A DNA stretch of 32,245 nucleotides from Betaproteobacteria bacterium (lineage in GTDB: Bacteria; Pseudomonadota; Gammaproteobacteria; Burkholderiales; CAIKXV01). Below the pieces are notes generated by a model. It was not told the origin of the DNA and did no database searches. It worked only from the letters and a program-made list of their open reading frames with translations. A program made the position numbers and the translations under genes. Below, in pieces: positions 25,726 to 32,245 of the stretch (positions are counted from its first letter, which is position 1; the number at the start of each line of letters is the position of its first letter). The stretch lies in contig CANHBC010000021.1 in assembly GCA_947458835.1 (NCBI GenBank), positions 1 through 32,245 on the forward strand. The letters are read 5' to 3'.

Positions 25726-25835
25726 GTCAGCGCCCGCCTCTCGAGATGCCACTTGAAGCCCAGCCGAAGCCCCTGGATCGACCCGCGTTCAATGGGCCTG
25801 CCTGCCCGAAGCACGAGGCAAACGGAGGACGCCGC

Positions 25836-26015
25836 TCAGTCTTTCTTGCCAGCGGTGACCTTCTTGCCGCGGTAGTAACCCGACGGGCTGATGTGGTGGC
25901 GCAGGTGCACTTCACCGGTCGTCGGTTCGACGCCGAGCGGTGCTGCGGTGAGGAAGTCGTGGGCGCGGCGCATGTTGCGGCGGGACGGCGATTTCTTGTT
26001 CTGCTGGACTGCCAT
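25836..26015 (-). CDS. rpmF: 50S ribosomal protein L32
   Basis: L32 is a small basic protein of the large ribosomal subunit. The 59-residue product begins [19 protein letters not shown] and has [14 protein letters not shown] near the end, both typical of proteobacterial L32; this form lacks zinc-binding cysteines. AAGAGG lies about 9 nt before the ATG. It follows yceD by 10 nt, the conserved yceD-rpmF pair. Confidence 0.98.
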   Translation of the reverse strand: MAVQQNKKSPSRRNMRRAHDFLTAAPLGVEPTTGEVHLRHHISPSGYYRGKKVTAGKKD

Positions 26016-26025
26016 GATGAACCTC

Positions 26026-26550
26026 TTAGTCTTGATTGCCTTGTTGGGTGCCGCCGCGTCGCGGCGAAAGCCTGCCGAGTGCCGCGAACGGATGTGCTGC
26101 CCTGTCGTCGCCGACCGGCAGGTCGGCGTCACACTGCGTCATGCCGTGTACATCATGGCGCGGCGCGATCGGCCACTGCAGCAGCAATTCGTCTTCAACC
26201 AGTTCCGTGACGTCCAGTTCCTGCGACGCCGGAATCGCATCAACCCCATCCTCGTCTGCCGCATCGAGGTCTGCGTCGTTGCGCGCGAGCCGCACCCTGT
26301 TCCCGATCTGGACCGGCCAGCGCATCGGACCGAGGCAGCGCAGGCAACGAACCATCAGCCAGCCTTCGATCTTCAGTTCGAGCGCCGGTTTATCGTCCCA
26401 CAGGATGCCGCGCACCTCGTAGCTGACTTCACCGGCACGGTCGACGAGACTGTCGTCGAGCCGGGTCAGCCGGTCGCCCTGCAGCGTGCCCTGGCAACGA
26501 TTGCCGGAACGCGCGAAGGCGATGCTGTCAATAACTGGGTTGTGCGACAT
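26026..26550 (-). CDS. yceD: YceD family protein (DUF177), 23S rRNA accumulation factor
   Basis: YceD-family proteins support normal 23S rRNA levels and are usually coded next to rpmF. The 174-residue product has the [11 protein letters not shown] cysteine segment and the acidic region [20 protein letters not shown] that mark the family. The ATG at 26550 ([12 protein letters not shown]) has no ribosome-binding site, and the predicted transcription start is only a few bases upstream. An alternative upstream start at 26583 lies inside the promoter. Confidence 0.9.
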   Translation of the reverse strand: MSHNPVIDSIAFARSGNRCQGTLQGDRLTRLDDSLVDRAGEVSYEVRGILWDDKPALELKIEGWLMVRCLRCLGPMRWPVQIGNRVRLARNDADLDAADEDGVDAIPASQELDVTELVEDELLLQWPIAPRHDVHGMTQCDADLPVGDDRAAHPFAALGRLSPRRGGTQQGNQD

Positions 26551-26559
26551 AAACGTCGG

Positions 26560-26588
26560 ATAATATTGCGATTTCCAAGCCATGTCAA
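26560..26588 (-). promoter_or_regulatory. Strong sigma70 promoter of the yceD-rpmF-fab operon
   Basis: On the minus strand TTGACA (26588-26583) and TATTAT (26565-26560) are separated by exactly 17 nt: a perfect -35 and a five-of-six -10. Predicted start is near 26553, two to four bases before the yceD ATG. Confidence 0.85.
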
Positions 26589-26591
26589 AGA

Positions 26592-27194
26592 ATGCAGGCC
26601 ATGCCCGCGACCAACCCGTCCCGACTCATCCTTGCCTCGACCTCGCCCTATCGCCGGGCGCTGCTCGATCGGCTGGGCCTGCCGTTCGAGGTCGTGGCAC
26701 CTGCCGTGGACGAGACCCCCGCTCCCGGCGAAGCGCCCTCGGCACTGGCCAGCCGGCTGGCCCGGGCGAAGGCGCTGGCCGTGGCATCGTGCGCGCGCGA
26801 TGCGGTGGTGATCGGCTCAGACCAGGTGGCCGAACTCGACGGCCAGCCGGTGAACAAGCCGGGGACCCATCCGGCTGCGGTTGCCCAGTTGCGCAGCCTG
26901 TCCGGACGCACCGTCCGCTTCCATACGGCACTGTGCGTCCTGAGACTCGAACCGTCACGCGTGGCCGAGGTCGTGGTCGCCACCGATGTCCGTTACCGCG
27001 CGCTCGACGACGCGCAGATCGAGCGCTACCTGCGGCGCGAGACACCGTACGACTGCGCAGGCAGCGCGAAGGTGGAAGGCCTCGGTATCGCGCTCGCCGA
27101 GTCGGTCCGCTGCGAAGATCCGACCGCGCTGGTCGGGCTTCCGCTGATCGCGCTCTCGGGCTGGCTGCCCGAGTTCGGCCTGCACATCCTGTAG
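26592..27194 (+). CDS. maf: Maf family nucleotide pyrophosphatase (YceF type)
   Basis: Maf proteins hydrolyse non-canonical nucleotides; the YceF branch acts on 7-methyl-GTP. The 200-residue product has the start RLILASTSPYRRALLDRLG, VDETPAPGE, GSDQVAEL and GSAKVEGLGI, typical of the YceF branch, which matches its place divergent from yceD. ATGs at 26592 and 26601 are both possible; neither has a clear ribosome-binding site. It converges on sppA with a 13-nt gap. Confidence 0.93.
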   Translation: MQAMPATNPSRLILASTSPYRRALLDRLGLPFEVVAPAVDETPAPGEAPSALASRLARAKALAVASCARDAVVIGSDQVAELDGQPVNKPGTHPAAVAQLRSLSGRTVRFHTALCVLRLEPSRVAEVVVATDVRYRALDDAQIERYLRRETPYDCAGSAKVEGLGIALAESVRCEDPTALVGLPLIALSGWLPEFGLHIL

Positions 27195-27207
27195 CCTCGG
27201 GCGCGGG

Positions 27208-28167
27208 TCAGCGCACCGGCATCGCCCGTGGCGCGGTCGCTGCCCCCCAGAGCGCCTCGGCCGAGGCGGCGCCGAATCGCCTGACCACGCGCTCCGCGAT
27301 GTTCTCGCGCGGTGTGTAGTCGACGATGGTTTCGGCCTTGATCACCTCGCGCGCGACCTGTTCGACGCTGCCCAGCGCATCGGCCAGTCCGAGCTCGATG
27401 CTTCGCTCCCCGGTCCAGACCAGACCGCTGAAGATCTGCGGGTCGGGCTTGAGGCGGTCGCCCCGGCCGCGCTTCACCACGTCGATGAACTGCGCATGGA
27501 TATCGGACAGCATCTGCTGGGCATGCGCACGCTGCTTCGGATCCAGCGGCGAGAACGGATCGAGGAAACCCTTGTTGTCGCCCGCGGTCAGCAGGCGGCG
27601 TTCGACGCCGAGCTTGTCCAGCACCCGGGAGAACCCGAAGCCGTCCATCAGCACGCCGATCGACCCGACGAGGCTCGCACGGTTCACGAAGATCTGGTCG
27701 GCCGCGACGGCGATGTAATAACCGCCCGAGGCGCAGACATCCTCCACCACCGCATACAGGGGAATATTCGGATACTGAGCCCGCAGCCGGCGGATCTCGT
27801 CGTTGACCTGCCCCGCCTGCACCGGACTGCCGCCCGGGCTGTTGATCCGCAGCACCACGCCCTGGGTGTTGTGATCCTTGAACGCGGCCTGCAGGCCGGC
27901 GGTGATCTGCTCGGCCGACGCTGGACTGTCGTTGGCGATCACACCGTTGACCTGCACCAGCGCCGTGTGCTTGCCCGGCGAGGCCATCTCGCGGGCGTCG
28001 AACCAGCCCGCCGCAATGAACAGCAGCAGGAAGAGGTAGAGGAAGGTCAGCGACTTGAAGAAGATGCCCCAGTAGCGGCTGCGCCGCTGCTCCTGCAGGG
28101 TCGAAAGCGCCAGGCGTTCCAGCACCTGGCGCTCCCAGTTGCCGTGCTTGTCATCGGATGGGTTCAT
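27208..28167 (-). CDS. sppA: S49 family signal peptide peptidase (SppA-like)
   Basis: This inner-membrane serine protease likely degrades cleaved signal peptides or misfolded membrane proteins. The 319-residue product has one membrane helix (about 36-55), NSPGGSPVQAG (109-119), the catalytic serine in CASGGYYIA (Ser147) and the catalytic lysine in AGDNKG (Lys199). It is the short single-domain form, about half the length of E. coli SppA. The ATG has AAGAGGAA 7 nt upstream. It follows a HAD phosphatase by 34 nt. Confidence 0.94.
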   Translation of the reverse strand: MNPSDDKHGNWERQVLERLALSTLQEQRRSRYWGIFFKSLTFLYLFLLLFIAAGWFDAREMASPGKHTALVQVNGVIANDSPASAEQITAGLQAAFKDHNTQGVVLRINSPGGSPVQAGQVNDEIRRLRAQYPNIPLYAVVEDVCASGGYYIAVAADQIFVNRASLVGSIGVLMDGFGFSRVLDKLGVERRLLTAGDNKGFLDPFSPLDPKQRAHAQQMLSDIHAQFIDVVKRGRGDRLKPDPQIFSGLVWTGERSIELGLADALGSVEQVAREVIKAETIVDYTPRENIAERVVRRFGAASAEALWGAATAPRAMPVR

Positions 28168-28201
28168 TCAGTGTTCCTCTTGGATCCCGGTCGTGCCCGG
28201 T

Positions 28202-28858
28202 TCAGGCGTGCTGCCTGAGCCAGCGGTGCAGATCGTCGAATCGGTGGATGCAGGCGAGCGGCGATGCGGCGGCCAGTTGCTCCCCCGGATGGGCGCCATA
28301 GGTCACCGCCAGGCCGGCGACACCCGCGGCACGCGCCATGTCGAGGTCGTGCGTGGTATCACCGACCATCACGCTGCGCGTGGCACCGATCCCGAGTTCC
28401 TCGAACAATTCGTGCAGCATCAGCGGATCGGGCTTGGAGGCGGTCTCGTCCGCACAGCGGGTCGCGTCGAAGCAGTCCTCGACACCGAGGTTGCGCATCG
28501 CCCGGTCGAGCCCGCGCCGCGTCTTGCCGGTGGCGACCGCAAGGCGGAATCCGGCCGCGCGAAGGTCGTGCAGCGCCGCCTTGGCGCCGTCGAACAGCGG
28601 GATCTGCGCATCGCCGGCGAAATAGTGCGTGCGGTAGCGGTCCGCCAGCCTGCGCTGGTCCGGCACTGGCAGCCCCGGCACGAGGTGGGCCAATGCATCG
28701 TCCAGTCCCAGGCCGATCACGTAGCGCGCCCGCTCCTCGCTCGGCACCGGCGCTCCGATGTCTGCGCACGCCTGCTGGATGCAGCGCGCAATCAGGCCGG
28801 CCGAGTCGGCGAGCGTGCCGTCCCAGTCGAAGACGATGAGGTCAAACCGGTTGGGCAT
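28202..28858 (-). CDS. HAD-family phosphatase (Gph-like)
   Basis: The 218-residue product has the HAD motifs in order: FDWDGTLADS (Asp11, Asp13), VATGK with the conserved threonine, the lysine in SKPDP, and GDTTHD. A helical cap between motifs 1 and 2 places it in the HAD-IA group with phosphoglycolate and related phosphatases; the true substrate cannot be told. Its start overlaps the end of rluC by 17 nt, so the two are coupled. Confidence 0.9.
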   Translation of the reverse strand: MPNRFDLIVFDWDGTLADSAGLIARCIQQACADIGAPVPSEERARYVIGLGLDDALAHLVPGLPVPDQRRLADRYRTHYFAGDAQIPLFDGAKAALHDLRAAGFRLAVATGKTRRGLDRAMRNLGVEDCFDATRCADETASKPDPLMLHELFEELGIGATRSVMVGDTTHDLDMARAAGVAGLAVTYGAHPGEQLAAASPLACIHRFDDLHRWLRQHA

Positions 28859-29864
28859 CGGGGGCTTTCGGGGTGCGGAGCAACTTCTCCTCGGCGGCGC
28901 GGGCGTCGAGTTGCGAGATGAAATGGATGAAGTCGGGGGGCAGCGGCGCTTCGATCGACATCGTCTCCCCGGTGCCGGGGTGCCGGAAGCGCAGGCTGAA
29001 TGCGTGCAGCATCAGGCGGCGGATGCCGAGCTTCTTCAAGGGGCGATCGCGCTCGGCATCGCCGTACTTGTCGTCGCCGAGGATCGGATGCGACACATGC
29101 GAGAGGTGTACACGGATCTGGTGGGTGCGACCGGTGAACAGATGCGCGTCCAGCAGGGTGAAGGCTTTCCAGGTTGCCAGCGGGACAAATTCTGTCTTCG
29201 CGCTGACGGACCGGGCGGTGGAACCCGCCGTCGGTACCCGCATCCGCTTCTCGGCCACGCCCTCGAGCGTCTCCTCCAGCGGCGCCTCGATGACCCGTCG
29301 CCCCTTGCGCCAGGTGCCGTGCGCCAGGGCCCGGTAGTGTTTGGTGACCCGCCCCTCGCGCAGGTCATCGTGCAGCGCGGTAAGCACGCTGCGCTTCTTC
29401 GCCAGCAGGAGGAGCCCGGAGGTGTCACGGTCTATCCGGTGCACCAGTTCAAGGAATCTCGCGGTCGGGCGCTCTGCACGCAACTGCTCGATGACCCCGC
29501 GCGACACGCCGCTGCCGGCATGGACCGCCCAACCGGAGGGCTTGTCCAGCACGAGCAGCCAATCGTCCTCGTGAATCACATGCTGCGCCAGAACCGGCGG
29601 CGCAGCGCCTGCGCGCGGCGTGCTGCCCGGCAGGGGGGCGCCGAGCCGCACCGGCGGCACCCGTACCGCGTCATCCAGGGCAAGTCGGCGCTCGGGCTGT
29701 GCACGCTGGCCGTTGACCCGCACTTCGCCGCGACGCAGCAACCGATAGACGTGGCTCTTCGGAACCCCCTTCAGGATCTTCAGAAGGAAGTTGTCAAGTC
29801 GCTGGTTGACGCTTGATTCGTCAACGATTTCCATGCGAACGACCGGTTTGCCGGAGGCGTCCAT
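28842..29864 (-). CDS. rluC: 23S rRNA pseudouridine synthase RluC
   Basis: RluC makes pseudouridines at 955, 2504 and 2580 of 23S rRNA in E. coli. The 340-residue product has an N-terminal S4 RNA-binding domain (about 20-70) and the RluA-family catalytic motif HRIDRDTSG (142-150, catalytic Asp145), followed by GRTHQIRVH. Its position beside rne, divergently, is the same as in E. coli and supports RluC over RluD. GGAG lies 9 nt before the ATG. The first ten or so residues are a variable tail. Confidence 0.95.
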   Translation of the reverse strand: MDASGKPVVRMEIVDESSVNQRLDNFLLKILKGVPKSHVYRLLRRGEVRVNGQRAQPERRLALDDAVRVPPVRLGAPLPGSTPRAGAAPPVLAQHVIHEDDWLLVLDKPSGWAVHAGSGVSRGVIEQLRAERPTARFLELVHRIDRDTSGLLLLAKKRSVLTALHDDLREGRVTKHYRALAHGTWRKGRRVIEAPLEETLEGVAEKRMRVPTAGSTARSVSAKTEFVPLATWKAFTLLDAHLFTGRTHQIRVHLSHVSHPILGDDKYGDAERDRPLKKLGIRRLMLHAFSLRFRHPGTGETMSIEAPLPPDFIHFISQLDARAAEEKLLRTPKAPDAQPV

Positions 29865-29928
29865 ATTGCTATACTCCGGGTCGGCGACAGTGTGCGGACG
29901 GTCCTCGCAGACGGGAGGCCTGCTGCGC

Positions 29929-29950
29929 GATCGAGTTTTTGCGCTCGATC
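29929..29950 (+). repeat. Inverted repeat in the rluC-rne gap
   Basis: GATCGAG (29929-29935) and CTCGATC (29944-29950) form a perfect 7-bp stem with an 8-nt loop containing five T. The right arm, CTCGATCAAG, recurs exactly at 30050-30059. Function unknown. Confidence 0.5.
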
Positions 29951-30290
29951 AAGGTGCTGGACAACTCTCCGGCCGAAGTGGTACACCCGAACCGGCTTTC
30001 CCTGATTTCCACAGGTTACTTTCGCTCACCTGAACAAGCAGCGATCTTACTCGATCAAGTGCGTAACGCCGCAGGCGCGCATTGCAGCGGTCTTTTCCGC
30101 AGCGCGCCGTCGCGGCATGCAGACGCAGAAGCCTGGCAGGTCCGTTCGATGTCTTTCCTTTGCTTCCGGTCATTCCAGCAGGCGCCCACGCGTGTCGACC
30201 CCCGGTCGGCCGTCGGTGTCCGGACGGCTGTCAGAAGCTTGTCCCCGACAGAAAAGGTGCGAGACCCCTCACCACTGACCTGACGCATCC

Positions 30291-30309
30291 GCAACCGGTC
30301 CCCGGTTGC
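30291..30309 (+). repeat. Perfect hairpin in the rne leader
   Basis: GCAACCGG (30291-30298) and CCGGTTGC (30302-30309) form an 8-bp stem with a 3-nt loop, 53 nt before the rne start. No T-run follows. It is the strongest single stem in the leader and a candidate for RNase E-mediated control. Confidence 0.6.
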
Positions 30310-30362
30310 CCTGCGCGCCCGGCTTCGCGCGACCCCGTGCTTGATCGCGGGAGTCTGAATCA

Positions 30363-32245
30363 ATGAAACGCATGTTGTTCAATGCGACGCAGGCGGAAGA
30401 ACTCCGCGTCGCAATCGTCGATGGCCAGAAGCTGATCGACCTCGATATCGAAACCGCAGGAAAAGAACAGCGCAAGAGCAACATCTACAAGGGAACCATC
30501 ACCCGCGTCGAACCCAGCCTCGAGGCCGCCTTCATCGATTACGGCGCCGATCGGCACGGTTTCCTGCCCTTCAAGGAGGTCGCCCGCTCCAACTTCCGCA
30601 GCGGGGCCGAGACGGACCCGGCACGCGCGACCATCAAGGATGCGCTGCGCGAAGGCCAGGAAGTCATCGTCCAGATCGACAAGGACGAACGCGGCACCAA
30701 GGGCGCCGCCCTCACCACCTACATCAGCCTGGCCGGCCGCTACATCGTGCTGATGCCGAACAACCCGCGTGGCGGCGGAGTGTCGCGGCGGATCGAGGGT
30801 GAAGACCGCAACGAGTTGCGCGACCTGGTCGCCCAGCTAGACGTGCCCGCCGGGATGAGCGTGATCGCGCGCACGGCCGGCATCGGTCGCACGCTCGAGG
30901 AACTGCAGTGGGACCTCGCCTACCTGCTGCGCCTCTGGGAAGCGATCGAGTCGGCGGCCAAGCGCGAGTCGGCGCCGTCGCTGATCTATCTCGAGAGCAG
31001 CCTCGTCATCCGGGCGATCCGTGACTACTTCAGTCAGGACATCGGCGAGATCCTGATCGACACGCCGGACATCTACGACCAGGCCCGTTCGTTCATGGCC
31101 GCGGTGATGCCCGGCAACCTCAGCCTGATCAAGCACTACCGGGACGACGTCCCGTTGTTCTCGCGTTTCCAGATCGAACACCAGATCGAGAGCGCGTACT
31201 CGCGCCAGGTCACCCTGCCCTCCGGCGGCGCGATCGTCATCGACCACACCGAGGCCCTGGTCTCGGTGGACGTCAACTCGGCCCGCGCGACGCGCGGCGG
31301 CGACATCGAGACCACCGCGTTCAACACGAACTGCGAGGCGGCCGACGAGATCGCCCGGCAACTTCGCCTGCGCGACCTCGGTGGCCTGATCGTCATCGAC
31401 TTCATCGACATGGAGAACGCGCGCAACCAGCGCGAGGTGGAGACCCGGCTGCGCGACGCCCTGCACGTGGACCGCGCGCGCGTCCAGATGGGGAAGATCT
31501 CCCGATTCGGCCTGATGGAACTGTCGCGCCAGCGGCTGCGTCCGTCGCTCGGCGAATCGGCGCACATTCCGTGTCCGCGCTGCCACGGGACCGGCTTCGT
31601 GCGCGGCATCGAATCGACGGCACTGCACATCCTGCGCATCCTGCAGGAAGAGGCGATGAAGGAGAACACCGGCGCGGTGCATGCTCAGGTGCCGGTCGAT
31701 GTCGCGACCTTCCTGCTCAACGAGAAGCGCCAGGACATCCAGAGCATCGAGCTGCGCCAGAAGGTCAACGTGGTGCTGGTGCCCAACCTGCACCTTGAGA
31801 CCCCCAACTACACGGTCACACGGCTGCGCCACGACGAGTTGAACGCCGCCGAGCCGCCCGCGGCGAGCTACCAGCTGGTGGTCGCGCCCGAGGCGCCGGA
31901 GACGCTGCCCGGCATGCCGGCGGAGCGTCCCCAGCGGCCGCAGGCCGCGGTCCAGGGCATCACGCCCGAGGCGCCACCGCCGGCTCCAGTGCATGCACCG
32001 CAAGCGGCTTCGACCCCTGCGCCCATGCCAGCCCCGGCGCCGCGCTCACTGTTCGACAAGATGTTCGGCTGGCTCAGCGGCAAGTCCGCCACCCCGGCGG
32101 CATCGTCGGAGCCTTCTCCCTCGCCGGTCGTGGCACCGTCCCCGGCTGCACGCAGCTCGACCGGTGATGCCGCACGCAGGGCTGGCGGCCGCGATGCCGA
32201 CCGCCGTCGTGGGGGCCGAGGGGATCGTCCGGAGCGCGGTGAACG
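30363..32245 (+). CDS. rne: Ribonuclease E, N-terminal part (cut by window edge)
   Basis: RNase E is the main endonuclease of RNA decay and rRNA/tRNA processing, and scaffolds the degradosome. The visible 627 residues contain the S1 domain (about 35-125, starting [19 protein letters not shown]), catalytic Asp303 (SVDVNS) and Asp346 (VIDFIDM), and the zinc-link CPRCHGTG (Cys404, Cys407). All four residues have the same numbers as in E. coli. After about residue 510 the sequence becomes Pro/Ala-rich, with an amphipathic stretch ([10 protein letters not shown], 562-571) in the place of the E. coli membrane-binding helix, then Arg-rich. The C-terminal scaffold is off the edge. The ATG has GCGGGAG about 9 nt upstream. 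Confidence 0.97.
   Translation, partial: MKRMLFNATQAEELRVAIVDGQKLIDLDIETAGKEQRKSNIYKGTITRVEPSLEAAFIDYGADRHGFLPFKEVARSNFRSGAETDPARATIKDALREGQEVIVQIDKDERGTKGAALTTYISLAGRYIVLMPNNPRGGGVSRRIEGEDRNELRDLVAQLDVPAGMSVIARTAGIGRTLEELQWDLAYLLRLWEAIESAAKRESAPSLIYLESSLVIRAIRDYFSQDIGEILIDTPDIYDQARSFMAAVMPGNLSLIKHYRDDVPLFSRFQIEHQIESAYSRQVTLPSGGAIVIDHTEALVSVDVNSARATRGGDIETTAFNTNCEAADEIARQLRLRDLGGLIVIDFIDMENARNQREVETRLRDALHVDRARVQMGKISRFGLMELSRQRLRPSLGESAHIPCPRCHGTGFVRGIESTALHILRILQEEAMKENTGAVHAQVPVDVATFLLNEKRQDIQSIELRQKVNVVLVPNLHLETPNYTVTRLRHDELNAAEPPAASYQLVVAPEAPETLPGMPAERPQRPQAAVQGITPEAPPPAPVHAPQAASTPAPMPAPAPRSLFDKMFGWLSGKSATPAASSEPSPSPVVAPSPAARSSTGDAARRAGGRDADRRRGGRGDRPERGE

Larger units (their letters stand above)
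29865..30362 (+). promoter_or_regulatory. Long rne leader / divergent rluC-rne region
   Basis: This 498-nt region between two divergent genes contains no convincing gene. It is rich in inverted repeats (29929-29950, 30291-30309 and weaker stems near 30210-30227 and 30313-30330), consistent with a structured rne leader. E. coli rne has a leader of about 360 nt that RNase E cleaves to control its own level, so the same control is likely here by inference. I found no consensus promoter. A GCGGGAG ribosome-binding site at 30347-30353 precedes rne. Confidence 0.6.

Noticed and set aside
30082-30366. A 94-codon open frame in the rne leader
   Set aside because: No ribosome-binding site or domain, and the region is dominated by inverted repeats, as expected of an untranslated leader.
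30837-32003. A 388-codon open frame antisense to rne
   Set aside because: Antisense frame of rne, whose catalytic residues align exactly with E. coli numbering.
1-32245. CRISPR array, prophage, transposon or toxin-antitoxin system
   Set aside because: No spaced repeats, transposase, phage or toxin-like gene is visible; nearly all frames belong to housekeeping families.

Overview
This window is about 32 kb of GC-rich bacterial chromosome, almost all of it conserved housekeeping genes. The 5S rRNA at the left edge has the betaproteobacterial form, and most proteins look betaproteobacterial, so I infer an environmental, possibly deep-branching betaproteobacterium. I see no insertion sequence, phage gene, CRISPR array or toxin-antitoxin pair.

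Layout. (1) 1-200: end of an rRNA operon (5S gene plus a strong intrinsic terminator). (2) 218-8176, plus strand: a tightly packed set running glutaredoxin-like, lepA, lepB, a DUF4845 protein, rnc, era, recO, pdxJ, acpS, nagZ. It covers translation, protein export, RNA processing, recombination, vitamin B6, carrier-protein activation and wall recycling, and several neighbours share 4-nt overlaps. (3) 8337-12212, plus strand: a DUF3135 protein, uvrC, pgsA, then tRNA-Gly(GCC), tRNA-Cys(GCA) and tRNA-Leu(UAA), then a DUF1178 protein whose start lies 6 nt beyond tRNA-Leu. (4) 12237-15844, minus strand: the only accessory-looking part, holding an orphan thiamine-diphosphate enzyme, a methyltransferase with a signal peptide, and an exported ankyrin-repeat protein. 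(5) 15841-26550, minus strand: read in transcription order yceD, rpmF, plsX, fabH, fabD, fabG, acpP, fabF, pabC, mltG, tmk, holB, tatD, a ribosome/fatty acid/wall/replication cluster in the same order as in E. coli. (6) 26592-32245: maf (plus), then sppA, a HAD phosphatase and rluC (minus), then a 498-nt leader and the first 627 codons of rne (plus), cut by the window edge.

How it works together. Blocks 2 and 5 meet functionally in lipid synthesis: plsX and fabHDGF make and divert acyl chains, acpP is the carrier, acpS activates it, and pgsA makes phosphatidylglycerol. Two RNases (rnc, rne) each have structured leaders.

No convincing new multi-gene system is visible. The best leads are small: a sigma70 promoter placing the yceD transcription start almost on its start codon; a start codon 6 nt after a tRNA with no ribosome-binding site; an intrinsic terminator inside the tRNA cluster; a methyltransferase that appears to be exported; and the joining of gene blocks that usually lie apart.
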